This document shows positions 53,380 to 64,000 of a DNA stretch of 64,000 nucleotides, piece by piece. The notes under the pieces were generated by a model. The model was not told where the DNA came from and ran no database searches. It saw only the letters and a list, made by a program, of their open reading frames with translations. The position numbers and the translations under genes are program-made. This DNA comes from Prorocentrum cordatum (taxonomy: Eukaryota > Sar > Dinophyceae > Prorocentrales > Prorocentraceae), in assembly GCA_963575745.1 (NCBI GenBank), contig CAUYUJ010015849.1, forward strand, positions 522,328 through 586,327. The letters run 5' to 3'. The number at the start of each line of letters is the position of its first letter. The first letter of the stretch is position 1.

Positions 53380-54960
53380 GGAATTTGGGGGCGGAAGGGG
53401 AGAAGGGGGCGAAAGAGGAGGAGGAGGGGGAAGAGGAGGAGGAGGAGGAGGAGGAGGAGAAGGAGGAATAACAACTTTGTTCACCATCCAGGCCCATTCG
53501 AACGTCGCAGCGCAGCAGCAGCGTGCTACGTGCGCTCGCCATTTTTCGGCGCGGAAGCAAGCAGAATAAACAGCGAGCAACAACGAACGCAACAAATGTC
53601 GTGAGTGTCGGGCCAAAACCAGATTCGTTAAACGTCGAAGGCTGGAAGGAGGTGGATCAGGAGAAAAGGAGAGTGAGAGAAGGAGGAAGGGAGGAGGGGG
53701 GGAGGGGGAGGGGGAGGAGGAGAGCGAGGAGGAGGAGGGAGGGAAGAGGAGGAGGAAGAGGAGGATGAGGAGGAGGAGGCGGGGGGGGGGAGGAGGGAGG
53801 ACGAGTAAGAGGAGGAGGAGGAGAGAAGGAGGAGGAAGAGGAGGTAGGAGGAGGAAAAAGGGGGGGGGGGAAGAGGAGGGGGAGGAGGAGGAGGAGGAGG
53901 AGGAGAAGGATGAGGAAGAGGATGAGGAGGAGGAGGCGGAGGAGGAGGAGGAAGCGGAGGACGAGGAGGGCGAGGAGCAAAAAGGGCATGCGAGGATGAG
54001 GGGGTGGAGGTGGCGGAAAGGAACAGGACGCAATACATCAGGAGCAGGGTGCTTCACATTTGACCAACGCGTGCGGTTCACGTTGCCACGCCACCGATCT
54101 CACGTATGAGGCGGACCACTTGCTAGGCCGACTTCGGCCTGTCTCTGCAAACCATGAACGGGTCTGCGTGCTGGCACAACAACCAACGCAACATCGTGAA
54201 AACAAACCACGGGCTTCTGCGATTGAGGAAAACGTGCGCACGAGGGGAGAAGGGAGGAACGGAAGGGGGGCGGCTGGAAAGGAGGCGGAGAGGGGGGGAT
54301 AGGCAGAGGATGATGGAGAAGAGAGGGGAGGCAGGAGAGGAGGAGGAGGAGGCGCAGGAGGATGGAAAAGGAAGGTGTACCTTTGTCAATGGGACGCGGC
54401 GACGGCGGTCCTGCCGCGGCGGAGCGAGAGCGTTTTCAGTTGTGGTCAACGTTTATTGTTCCAAGCGTTCTCCCGTCATCCCCATCCGAAGCTGAGCCCG
54501 CGCATTGGAGGAGGATGATGATGCGGAGGACGAGGAGCAGGAAGTGGTAGAGGAGGTGGAGGAGGAGGAGGAGGAGGGAGAGGAGGATAGGAGGAGGAGG
54601 AGGAGGAGGAGGAGAGGAGGAGGAAGGAGGAGAGGAGGAATAGGAGGAAGAGGAGGAATCGGAAGGGGAAACGGATGATCATACTGAAATGATCTGCTGA
54701 TGATTGCGCTGATGATGATGACGAGATGGTGATGATGATGATGAGAGGAGGAGGCAGTAGGAGGAGGATGATGATGATGAAGCGCCTTGAAAGGTCGGTT
54801 CTCCCAAAACACAAACCTGAGAAGCCACCAATACGCCAAATGCGTACGGTAGAGAAAGAGGGAAGCGGGAGGAGAGGCGGAAGAGAAAGAAACGGAGGGA
54901 AGGTGAGGCCCAGCCCAGGATTGAAACCCATGATACTGAAAGAAATCACGAATAACAGAC
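53380..54960 (+). repeat. GGA/GAG purine-rich tracts
   Basis: Plus strand nearly all G and A at 53380-53470, 53640-53970, 54250-54365 and 54530-54665, with short mixed sequence between. GAT/ATG-rich at 54700-54780. Open frames are poly-Glu/Arg on plus and poly-Ser/Pro/Leu on minus and are artefacts. Confidence 0.9.
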
Positions 54961-55420
54961 TGTCCAATATCTCAAATGAATCCCACCACAAGGTCTCTCT
55001 TGCGTTGAATGAAGATGAGAAACATGAGAAACGTAATGCAAGATAATGAAAGAGTTGCCCCAAATTGATTAACAAGCTCTCGAGTAACTATTGAAGCCAG
55101 CCTTGAGGGCCCATGGTCCCAAGGTCACAAGTAAGTAAGAAGTGAGGAAAACTTCCATTAAGTCCCATGAAACTCATTGAACATAAGTAGCAGCCAATAC
55201 GGATATATGTACTGATAACGAATCTGAAATATAAACTGAATGTCCCAAGCACGCAATGAACCCAGAAGATACGTGGCCCAATCCTGAACAGACGTCAGAG
55301 GAGGCACACCTGCGACAAGCACCTTTTCGACAGGCCAGGCATCAGGAGCGCGGTCGCCTCCGTAGAGAAGCCCCCCCCCGTGGGGTGTGACGTGTTGAGA
55401 ATGTATTGCCATTGGCGTTG
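54961..55420. other. No feature recognised
   Basis: Mixed-composition DNA between purine-rich and G/T-rich blocks; no coding frame with a domain. Confidence 0.4.
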
Positions 55421-56470
55421 CTATTGTTGGTGTTGCGGCGGTTAGTGGTGTAGCTGATGTTGTTGTTGGCGGTGGTGGGGCCTTTGCTGCTGATGGTGGT
55501 GTTGTTGCTGGCGATGGTGATTGGGGTATAGTGTTGGTGGTGGTGGTGGGGTTGTTGGTGGTGGTTGTTTGACGTCGGGCGTGATGTTGTTGGACATGTC
55601 GTGGGTGTTGGTGTAGTTATTACGTATGGTTGGGGTTGGTGTTGTTGGTGTTGGTGTTGGGAGAGGATTGGTGGGAGGGGGTGGTCAATTGGGCACTTGT
55701 GGGAGGGAGGAGGTAGGAGGCGTTGGGGCGGGGGCTTTGGCGGGGGGGGAACAGTTGCGGGTGAGGTTGTTGGGGAGGGGTGGGGTGCGGGGAGTGTGGG
55801 ACAGGCTGGGGGTGTTCTGAGGGAAAGGGGGGATTAGGAGGGCCGTAACCACGAGGTTGGGTGTGGTTGGGTTGGTTTGTTTGTGAGGTGGGGTTGGTGT
55901 TGTTGGTGTTGGTGTTGTGTTGTTGTTGCTGGCGGTGTCGTGGTCGCTGCCTTGGTCGGCGTCGCCGTCGTCGTTGTTGGCGTTGCTAGTGCTGGTGTTG
56001 ATTGTGGTGGTGATGGTGCGGTTGGTGTTGTCGATGGTGGTCGTGCTATCGGTGGTGTTGAGGCTGACGATGATGTTGTTGTTGTTGGTGTTGTTGGTGC
56101 TGTTGTTGTTGATGGTGTTGGTGGTGGTGGCGTTGGTGGTGGTGTTGTTGGTGACGTTCGTGCTGTGGCTGGTGGCGGTGTTCGAGATGGTGTCGGTGGT
56201 GGCGGTGGTGGTATAGTGATAGGTGTTGGTGTTGGTGTTGCTGGTAATATCGTGGTGGTGTTGCTGCTGCTGTGTGTGCTGCTGTCGGTGTTGTTGGTGT
56301 CGGTGGTGTTGGTGCTGGTGTTGTTAGTGGTGGTGCTGCTGTTGGTGGTGTTCCTGTTGCTGATGCTGCTGCTAGTAGTGTTGGTGGTGGTGTTGCTGGC
56401 GTGACGTTGGTGTGGTAATTGTTGGTGATTGGTGTTCGTACATGTTGTTAGTGTTATTCAGTTTGCTGGC
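55421..56470 (+). repeat. G/T-rich (TTG/GTG)n block
   Basis: About 1 kb in which the plus strand is nearly free of C and A (GTTGGTGTTG, GGTGGTGGTG). Frames are Val/Leu repeats. Clusters of GG and GGGG could form quadruplexes. Confidence 0.92.
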
Positions 56471-56509
56471 GTGGTTGTTGGCGTTGGGTGTTGGGCGCTA
56501 GCCTTTCCA

Positions 56510-57450
56510 ACGTTGGGCTCTCGCCTGAGGTGGACCTGCTCTGGGCGCTCTGGAAGAGGAATCCCAGGGGGGAGATGCGGCTTGCAGGCCGAGGGCCCCG
56601 AGGTGTGGGCCCGACCAGGGCAGCGAGGAGGAACCCCACAGAGCCCCCATGGTGGTCCCGTCCTAGATACGTGGGGTTCCTTTTGAAAATTGGGTTCTCG
56701 CTTGAGGGGCGCCTGCATGCAGGGGCCTCTGGAGGAGGAATCCCAGGGGGGAGATGCGGCTTGCAGGCCGAGGGCCCCGAGGTGTGGGTCCAAACAGGGC
56801 AGCGAGGAGGAACCCCACAGAGCTCCCATGGGGGCCCCATCACAAGCACGGGAAGTTCCTTCTCAAAATTGGGTGCTCGCCTGAGGGGCGCCTGCATATA
56901 AAGGCCTCTGGAGGGGGAGGAAGGCCCTCTTGAGGGAATCCCAGGGGGAGATGCGGAGATGCGTCTTGCAGGCCGAGGGCCACGGGGAGGCGAGGGTGTG
57001 GGTCCAAACAGGGCAACGAGGAGGAACCCCGCAGAGCTCCCATGGGGACCCCATCCTAAATGCGGAGAGTTCCTTCTCAAAATTAAGTTCTCGCCTGAGG
57101 GGCGCTTGCATATAAGGGCCTCTGGGGGAGGAATCCCAGGGGGGAGATGCGGCTTGCAGGCCGAGGGCCCCGGGGTGTGGGTCCAAACAGGGCAACGAGG
57201 AGGAACCCCGCAGAGCTCTCAAGGGGGCCCCATCCTAAGTAAGTAAATGTGGCTCCTTCTCAAACTTGGGTTCTCGCCTGAGGGCGTTTGCTCAGGGGCC
57301 TCTGGAGGAGGAATCCCAGGGGGGAGATGCGGCTTGCAGGCCGAGGGCCCCGAGGTGTGGGTCCAAACAGGGCAACGAGGAGGACCCCCACAGAGCCCCC
57401 ACGGGGGCCGCATATCCTAGGCACGGGCGGCTCCACAAGAGAAGGAAACA
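56510..57450 (+). repeat. ~180-200-bp satellite, array 1 (five units)
   Basis: AATCCCAGGGGGGAGATGCGG recurs in part or whole at 56561, 56740, 56937, 57132 and 57313, each followed by CTTGCAGGCCGAGGGCCCC, GTGTGGGTCCAAACAGGGCA and ACCCCACAGAGCTC blocks. Unit length is 179-197 bp. The consensus is conserved in all frames, so it is not evidently protein coding. Confidence 0.95.
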
Positions 57451-58979
57451 TGCGGACGATGAGAGTTGATACTACCCGTTTTTTTATATATATATATATA
57501 TATATTTTTTTGTTATTATTTTTTATATAATACATATATATATATATATATATTCTTTCCAAATTCATCAAGTTCGTGCACGACCAAGCCTGCAACGCGT
57601 TGGGAAGCAGGAGGTCTGGGAGACGCGGGAGAGGCCGCGACTCCAACCCCCGCCCGCGCCATACAGGCTTTGCTGCACGGGGAGCGTTGGGGGGAAGGGG
57701 GGTGGGGTGGGGGGGGGGGGGGCGCAGTGCGCCAAGTGGCAGGAGCTGCCACCAAGAAAACCTGGAAGCCAAAATCGACCACCCACACAAGGACGACGAG
57801 ACCTGCCACCCCTGGTGCAGTGAGCGCCAGGACGGCGGCAGGCCTCGCCCCAGATGTGGGGTATGCACACGGATGCCTGCCCTGAGGGTCAGTCGCATCG
57901 GGCCGTGCGCCATTGGCAGGAACAAAAACAAAACACACACCACGCGCCGTCCGCGCGAGCAATTACAACGCACTGCATGCACAGGGCAAGTGCTAGGACG
58001 CAGGGGATGGCCGCCCCCCCTCCCCCAGCTTGAACTTAACTGCCACGGGCAAAACAGAACATATCAAGATGAAATCGCGCCGTCCGCACAACCTCATCGG
58101 CGCAATGAGAAACTGAAAACAAAAGGCGACGCCAGCACGACAGAGCTAGGAACCCCCTGGTGTACCGAACACCAGGACGGCCCCCAACTTTGCCCCTGGT
58201 GTGGGCCTGACTCAAGCACCGAGCCAGTGTCCCCGTGACGGGCCCCCCCAGATACGGCCAAAGACCAACTGGTTAGAGCGATAAAGGACCCGCCGCCATC
58301 CGCTCCAACGCAGGGGGCAACGACTTCAGGCAGCCGAGTCTGATAAAGGGAAAGGCAACGGTCGGGGTGAGTGTTCACTCCCGTGCCAGACCCGTGGAAC
58401 AACGTAACACAGGAAATACAGACACATAATAATACTGAGAGGCATCACGAGGGAGAAAAGGCTCGCCGGCCCCTGGTACAGGGAGCGCCAGGACGGTGGC
58501 AAGCCGCTCCCCACAAGTGGGCTGAATAAAGGGTGTCTGCCCCGAGGGCGCTCACTGGACGTCAGTCCGATGAGCCAGACTCCGCGTGAAGACGGGTAGC
58601 CGTTTTGACCAGCGATCCACCGAGCTCGCACCTCTTCTCTTCCTCCTCCGAGTCCGACAGGGGGGCTGCATTTCGACGAGGGCGGATTCGGTGTCCCTGG
58701 GCCAGGTCCGAAAAATCTCAAGAGCATTCAACACGGACTGAAGCACGCTTGGGCGCTTTGGCCCCCCTAGTTCGCGGGACGGGTAGTGCGAGGACGGCGG
58801 GGGAGGGGGCGAGGAGGGAGAGGAGTAGGGTGAGGAGGATGACGAGGGGGGGGAGGATGAGGAGGAAGCGGGGCGAGGAGGAGGATGGGGATAGATGAAG
58901 AGGAGCGCAGAGAACGGACGGAGGAGAATGAGGAAAGGGAGGAGAAGGGGGAGAGGCTAAGCGGCACTCCAACTTTGCA
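57451..58979 (+). other. TA microsatellite and ~330-bp CCAGGACGG repeat
   Basis: 57480-57560 is AT-rich (TATATA). Then a segment with CCTGGTnCA-nGAGCGCCAGGACGG occurs at 57811, 58157 and 58471 (about 314-346 bp apart). In one plus frame the first two encode PWC-S/T-E-R/H-QDG followed by CGVC or CPWCG. Whether this is a peptide repeat or only DNA is unresolved. 58800-58960 is GGA-rich. Confidence 0.5.
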
Positions 58980-60225
58980 TGATCGGTTATATATGTGTTG
59001 GTCGCTTTCGCTGCGGGCCAACACATGTATGCCGTTGCATCGACCATCCAGCTCGTGCCCCCGCGCAAAGTCAACCTGTCCCCGCTCGTCGTTTGCCAGC
59101 GACACGTAATCATAGTTGCGCATGTTCTCCAACAGCGTCCGACACACGAGACATGGATGATAACCGCTACCGAGACCTCTGAGCCCGTATGGGATGGATT
59201 GCTACATGAGGTCCCCTTTGAGCCACGCCAGGGCCCCGTTGCGGATTCCTGTGCTTGCTCCCGCGATCATTGTGTCATTCGGGGGGAATGGTTGAGGATC
59301 GTGGGTAATGTGAGGTCAGTTCCGTTTAAAAGCGCTTTAATTGATCTTGCAATCATCAACATTAGTGGGTAGATAGTGCACCACCCTCGACACCCGCATC
59401 GGCACTGCTCGCTGTGTCTGAGGATCGTTATGGTGTGACGCCTGGCGTGAGGCACAAGGTAAACGAACAAAACTAGGAGTGCGTCGGTCTGTCCATCTCG
59501 TTCAGACCGAGTAAAGCGAATGTCGTCGGAATGCAGACTCGGCAGCCTCACTCGTTCTCAATGCAAACTTAGACGCGGCGCACCCCAGGGTGCCAACTCA
59601 ATGCCCACATGACGTTCGGACACTGCTTCCTGACCTCCCAGCAATCCCGACCCCTAAGGGGCGATTCTGGTGGTTGGTGGGTTGGTGATTGTGGATGTTG
59701 GATTCTAGATTTCTTACGGTGGCGATTGTTCCTCGGGCGTTTGGGTGTCGGACAGCGGGGTTAGGGGCGGCAGCTTCCGAACCCCAAACTATGCAACTCC
59801 AGGAACTCTGGGTTGGCGTCCAACTGATCGCGCGATAGTCCGGGGGACGCGGTCACCTGCTCGTCGACCGCCTCGTGTAATGGCACCGTTGGAATCCGCC
59901 TCGTTGTGCGCCAACCACCTCTCGAGAAACCGTGTGTCTCTACACGCACGTAACCCTCGGGTGGCCTCTTGGGGGTACATGTATCGAGGTGCTGCTGGTA
60001 CGAACCCCCCTTGTGTTTCGGGCCCATTGCCAAACTACAAACAGCGCCAGTAGCTCCAGCCATTTTAGCGTGCCGTAACAGTATACAACACACGTCGTTC
60101 GCTGTCATGGGACGGCTCTCCGCATACATCGACAAGGGGTATTCACAGAGTGTCCCGCCAGCATTGTCACGTCTCCGAAGTACCTCCCTCTCCCGCTCCC
60201 ACGTCACGTCCCGTCGGTTGTTCAT
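58980..60225 (-). pseudogene. Decayed gene with a CRCGCRGWC cysteine motif
   Basis: The upstream part (60225-59761) reads TANDVCCILLRHAKMAG, GPKHKGGSYQQHLDTCTP, then VPLHEAVDEQVTASPG. The downstream part (59551-59267) reads LPSLHSDDIRFTRSERDGQT, DALLVLFVYLVPHARRHT, EQCRCGCRGWCTIYPLML. After a shift at a C6 run near 59283 it reads TMIAGASTGIRNGALAWLKG, a stop, then LGSGYHPCLVCRTLLENM. The series HYQ-HLD, an LPxHE-like block, D-G-x-x-x-T, R-H-T/CxCxCRGWC and GxRNGALAWLKGD matches, as I recall it, a large uncharacterised dinoflagellate protein family, possibly of transposon origin. It has at least one frameshift and one stop, and 59552-59760 is not accounted for. Confidence 0.5.
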
Positions 60226-60289
60226 CGCAGCATTCAGAACTTAGGATGGGCGTATGGGGCGCTCCGATCAGCTGGAGCCAGGACATGCT

Positions 60290-61075
60290 ACCTACGGCGT
60301 GTGGGCCATGGCGAGGAGCCCTACAGAGCTCTCTCCATGGGCGGCTCCTTATTTCAAATTGGTGTTATCGCTTGAGGTTGGTGGGCCTGCCCTGGGCGCT
60401 CTGGAGGAGGAATCCCAGGGTGGGAGATGCGGCTTGCAGGCCGAGGGCCCCGAGGTGTGGATCCAAATCGGGCAACGAGGAGGAGCCCCGCAGAGCTCCC
60501 ATAGGGACCCCATCCTAAGTACACGTTCTTTTTCAACATTGGGTTCTCACCTGGGGAGCGCTTGTACATGGGGCTTCTGGAGGAGGAATCCCAGGGGGGA
60601 GATGCGGCTTGCAGGCCGATGGCCCCAAGGTGGGGGTCCAAAAAGGGCAACGAGGAGGGGTCCCGCGGAGATCTCATGGGGGCCTCATATCCTAGGCGCG
60701 GACGGCGTAGTTTACAGCGTGGTGCTCGCCTGATGTGGGGCCTGCTTGTAAGGGCCTCTGGAAGAGGAGTCCCAGGGGGGAGATGCGGCTTGTAGGCCGA
60801 GGGCCCCGAGGTGTGGGCCCAAACAGGGCAACCAGGAGGAGTCCCACATAGCTCTTGGAGGCCCCATCATAGGTACCTACAGCTCAAATTCCACATTGGT
60901 TTTCGCTTGAGGGGGTGTGGGGGAGGTGGGGGTGGGTGGGCTGCTTTATACAAGGGCCTCTGCAGGAGGACTCCCAGGGGGGAGATGCGGCTTGTAAGCC
61001 GAGGGCCCCGAGGTGTGGGTCCAAACAGGGCAACCAGGAGGAGTCCCGCTGAGGTCATGGGGGCCTCCTCATTGG
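60290..61075 (+). repeat. ~180-200-bp satellite, array 2 (four units)
   Basis: The same unit as at 56510-57450: AATCCCAGGG block at 60410, 60588, 60770 and 60971. The array starts just upstream of, and in the opposite orientation to, the decayed gene. Confidence 0.93.
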
Positions 61076-62612
61076 CACCGACGGGTCCACCCTACCCCCC
61101 CCCCATCGACTAGGGAGGGGACATGGTATGTCAAAGTCTATCAGGAGTAGTATGTGTCCTGTTATGCGTGTGCACACCGCGTTGCAGCTTCCTGCTGCAA
61201 GCATTGTTGCTCCAGGAATGAAGCATGTTCATGAGAGGGGAGAAGGAGGAGGAACATGAGGAGGGGGAGGAGGAAGTTGGGAAGGAAATGTATTGGTATG
61301 CTTGTGATGTTGGCTCGTTGTTTGCTATGTGTTACTGGTAGTATACTGTTGTGTGCCATGTTTGTTTGTTGTGTTGTGTGTTCGTATCCTTGTTTGCCAT
61401 GGTGCTTAGGTTCGTGTGTTACGAATGTTATGTTGGTTTCGTAGCATGTCTCGTACCTCGTAACTACTTGCGCGGTCGGTACAATCGTTGCGTGCCCATT
61501 GTTTTTTTTGCGACTTGCGCCGTCTGTTTGATGTATGCCACAGCTTCAACACAACGCGAGAGAGCACAGGGCATGCACGCGCGAGCGTTCCCAACTCGCC
61601 TTGATGCCTGGAGCGTCGCTTGTCCTCACAACTCACCTCCTCATCTTCATACTTCCCTCCTCCCTCCTCCTGTCCCTCCTTCTCCTCCTCCTCCTCCTCC
61701 TCCTCCTCCTGATTGCCGCTCCCCCCCTCCACCCTTGCCTCCTCACCCCATGTCATCTCTGCGCGCCCGCCTCATCTGTCCATCACCTCGATTTTTTGCG
61801 CGAGAGTGTACTTTTTGACGCACGGAAAGGATTTTTGCGACCAGACGAGAAGGATTACATGTGCACAACCGAAATTTGGTCCCGACAGAACAGCAGGGAA
61901 ACTCATCGCAATTTCATCGCAAATTCATCGCAAATTCATCGCGAACTCATCGCACATTTCATCGCGGTGAATTTTGTGTTTTCTATATATATATATATGG
62001 TTCGCGTGTCGATTTCATCGCAGATTCATCGCAAATTCATCGCGAATTTCATCGCGCGTTTTTTCCAACAGATCGAGCAAAAATACCCGGCACACCGGTA
62101 ATTTTTGAAAAATGCCCGGCAAATCCGGTTTTTCATGACCATTCCGAACAATTTCTGGATTGTTTGAAGAAAATCGAACGCGAAATGAAAAAATATGGAT
62201 TGTTTGACAAAAAAGGACGAATGGCCGATCTATCCTCTCTCACCCCTTTAATCCTTCTCCTTTTCCCCCCTCCCCTCCTCCTCCTCCTCCTCCTCCTCCT
62301 CCTCCTTTTCCTCCTCCTGATCCTCCTCCCTCATCTTTCGTCCGTCTCCCCCCTCCCGATCCTCAAGCCACGGCTCGACTCATCAACGAGACGCGTCCGC
62401 CCTGCTTGCACTCGTGCTGAGTGCATTCCCACTCGCTCGCAGCGTGCTGCTGCGAGGCCTCCAAACAAAATGCGACAGGCCGTTGCGTGGCCCGAGGCTG
62501 CGGCCGATGCACTGAAGACGCCACTCACTCACTTCGCACTTCACTCACTTCATCGAACGACCGAGGCTCTCCACCAAGCCTCACCGTCTGAAGGTGGATG
62601 GCATGCACGCGC
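61076..62612. repeat. TCC tracts and ATTCATCGC minisatellite, no gene
   Basis: 61660-61712 and 62265-62335 are (TCC/CTC)n. An 11-bp unit AAATTCATCGC repeats with small changes at 61901-61967 and 62011-62058, with a short TATATA run at 61984-61998 between. Frames over it are Ser/His/Arg repeats. Nothing else recognised. Confidence 0.75.
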
Positions 62613-64000
62613 TTACTGATCATCATCCCCCATGGCAATATCGGCTGCCTTGAACGACGCGCGCATGCTGTGCAAGCGGCCCATCTCCGCCATCACCTTC
62701 GCGACCTTGGGGCGGATCGCCTGGGTCACGGGGCCGACATGCTTGTAGAAGTACTCATCGCCCCAGTCGTGCTTCACCTCGTTGAGTGGCAAGAAGAGCA
62801 TCTGCGACATGAAGGTGCCAGACTTCGTCGTCACGCCGTTGAGCTCACTCAAGGCAGCCGTCAGCTTCTTCGTGTTGATCTCGTTGTTGGCCCACTGCCA
62901 CTCTGACACCGTCGCGATGTTGCTCAAGAGCAGCGTCGACTGCGTGCTGGCCGAGCTGTACGCCTGGATCTGCGCCTGGGCCTCGCTCTCCAGCTTCTTC
63001 CTCTCCCTGGCCAGCTCCTTTGCCGCCTCCTTCGCAGCAGCTCTGTCGTCGGCTCCGTCGCCTCCGCTCCCTCCGCCGCTGCTGCTGGCGGCGCCCTTGG
63101 CCGCAGCCTTCGCCTTGGCCTTCGGCGCGCCCGCCTTGGCCTTCGGCGCGACCGCCTTGGCCTTGGCCAAGGGCGCCTCCTGGGCCGCGCCAGCCTTTGG
63201 CATCGACGGCTGGCCCGCGCCAGCTGGAGGGGCGCCTGCAGCCGCTGTCGGAGGAGCGCCTGTCGCGGGCGCGGGTGCTGCCGCCGCCTGGCTGGCGGGG
63301 ATGCCTGCCGCAGAGGCTGCGGGCTCCGCAGCGGCGGCCGTCGCACTGGGCTCCGCCGCCGCGGTGTCTGACGTCTTGCCCGTGAGGCGGCGGCGCTTCG
63401 CTGCCGTCTCGCCCTCGCTGTCCGCCACCGCGATCGCGAACTGCTCCACGAGATCACCCTGGTCACCGTACTCCTCCTGGTGTTCTTGCCACTTGCGCTC
63501 CCACCTCCAGCGGTGCTGGCCCTTCACGTGCAAGAACTGCATCCTGCGGGGCCAGGCGTCATACCTCACGAACGGCGCCCCCATCTTCATGCAGGCCAAG
63601 CAGATGTTCAGCGCCGCGGTGGCCCCTGACTCCGTGATGCCGACCCCGCTCTCCTCTCTGGCAATGACCTCGAAAGCTTTGTATTCGCCCCAGTCCTCGA
63701 TGCTCTCGGATTGTTCCCTCACGTGGCTCCTGGCGTCATCTGGGACTGTGACCCGTTCACTTCGACCATAGCCTCGAGCGCCCGACTGAGGACGTTGGGT
63801 GCTATGGTCGAGGTGAGCGGTGCACGATCTGAGATGCCCATCGATCCGCTTGGTCTGCACCTTCGCCCACTCCTTGTCAACCCAGTCCAGCCTGAACGCC
63901 TCCTTCGCGTCGCGACCGACGCACTTCTTGTACTTGGCCGCCTCCTGCGGCTCGTCGGCGATGAAGCGCCTGAACTTGCTGTCGATGGCCGAACGGGCTG
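62613..64000 (-). CDS. Uncharacterised Ala-rich protein, 5' end beyond the window
   Basis: The frame is open from the stop at 62613 to the window edge: at least 462 residues with no break, the best-preserved coding region here. The visible N-terminal part is charged (SKFRRFIADEPQEAAKYKKC, FRLDWVDKEWAKVQTKR). It is followed by GITESGATAALNICLACMKM and WPRRMQFLHVKGQHRWRWER, then a long Ala/Pro/Lys linker with KAKAGAPKAKAKAAAKG. A coiled-coil-like KEAAKELARERKKLESEAQA and a C-terminal domain (STLLLSNIATVSEWQWANN, LTAALSELNGVTTKSGTFM, ending IAMGDDDQ) complete it. The layout resembles a repeated dinoflagellate family without assigned function. The linker could make it DNA- or RNA-binding. No start is available inside the window. 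Confidence 0.72.
   Translation of the reverse strand, partial: ARSAIDSKFRRFIADEPQEAAKYKKCVGRDAKEAFRLDWVDKEWAKVQTKRIDGHLRSCTAHLDHSTQRPQSGARGYGRSERVTVPDDARSHVREQSESIEDWGEYKAFEVIAREESGVGITESGATAALNICLACMKMGAPFVRYDAWPRRMQFLHVKGQHRWRWERKWQEHQEEYGDQGDLVEQFAIAVADSEGETAAKRRRLTGKTSDTAAAEPSATAAAAEPAASAAGIPASQAAAAPAPATGAPPTAAAGAPPAGAGQPSMPKAGAAQEAPLAKAKAVAPKAKAGAPKAKAKAAAKGAASSSGGGSGGDGADDRAAAKEAAKELARERKKLESEAQAQIQAYSSASTQSTLLLSNIATVSEWQWANNEINTKKLTAALSELNGVTTKSGTFMSQMLFLPLNEVKHDWGDEYFYKHVGPVTQAIRPKVAKVMAEMGRLHSMRASFKAADIAMGDDDQ

Noticed and set aside
55877-56404. 175-codon Val/Gly-rich ORF resembling a membrane protein
   Set aside because: Translation of the (TTG/GTG)n block.
58256-58330. CTGGTTAGAGCG looks like a tRNA D-arm
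   Set aside because: No matching acceptor stem, anticodon arm or GGTTCGA T-arm at the right distance.

Overview
The window is nuclear DNA of a core dinoflagellate. The decisive evidence is a perfect 22-nt dinoflagellate spliced leader at 3278-3299 and a 20/22 match at 34935-34956. Short degenerate ORFs, dispersed and tandem repeats, microsatellites, a tandem gene-like array and retroelement remnants fit the same conclusion. Base composition is GC-rich; I do not assign a species.

Layout. 1-3000: repeat DNA (AAGAGGCC mosaic repeat, pyrimidine tract, ~370-bp satellite). 3278-10012: a nearly full-length but dead non-LTR retrotransposon that starts exactly with the spliced leader. It has ORF1 (zinc finger plus coiled coil) and ORF2 (endonuclease, reverse transcriptase, zinc knuckle, RNase H, C-terminal zinc fingers). 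It ends in a perfect hairpin and a TCC tail. 10303-11641: remnant of a PIF1-type helicase (minus). 11690-17600: ~158-bp satellite, GC-rich repeats, and two closely spaced minus-strand ORFs (13866-15093). 17620-19510: ~370-bp satellite. 19458-22215: two minus-strand coding regions, one gag-like. 22550-33850: AAGAGGCC mosaics, satellite, a minus-strand gene with a P-loop exon, and inverted arrays around AT-rich microsatellites. 34785-38200: a plus-strand gene with a decayed spliced leader at its 5' end, bracketed by similar A/G/C-rich direct repeats. 38200-40110: GC-rich simple repeats. 40396-43767: about three copies of a ~1.07-kb unit with an RS/zinc-knuckle ORF, each copy differently damaged. 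45072-46125: a long mosaic element. 48348-53106 (minus): a two-ORF unit with a retropepsin-like N-terminal domain. 53380-56470: 3 kb of strongly strand-asymmetric DNA. 56510-61075: ~180-200-bp satellite around a decayed gene (58980-60225). 62613-64000: 3' part of an uncharacterised minus-strand gene running off the window.

There is no operon-like pathway here. The coherent theme is RNA-mediated turnover: spliced-leader-tagged RNAs reintegrated into the genome, several retroelement-like coding units, and expansion of repeats. Most coding regions are broken by frameshifts, often at C or G homopolymers, so either the genes are decaying or the assembly has homopolymer errors. Introns cannot be placed with confidence because dinoflagellate splice sites are non-canonical.
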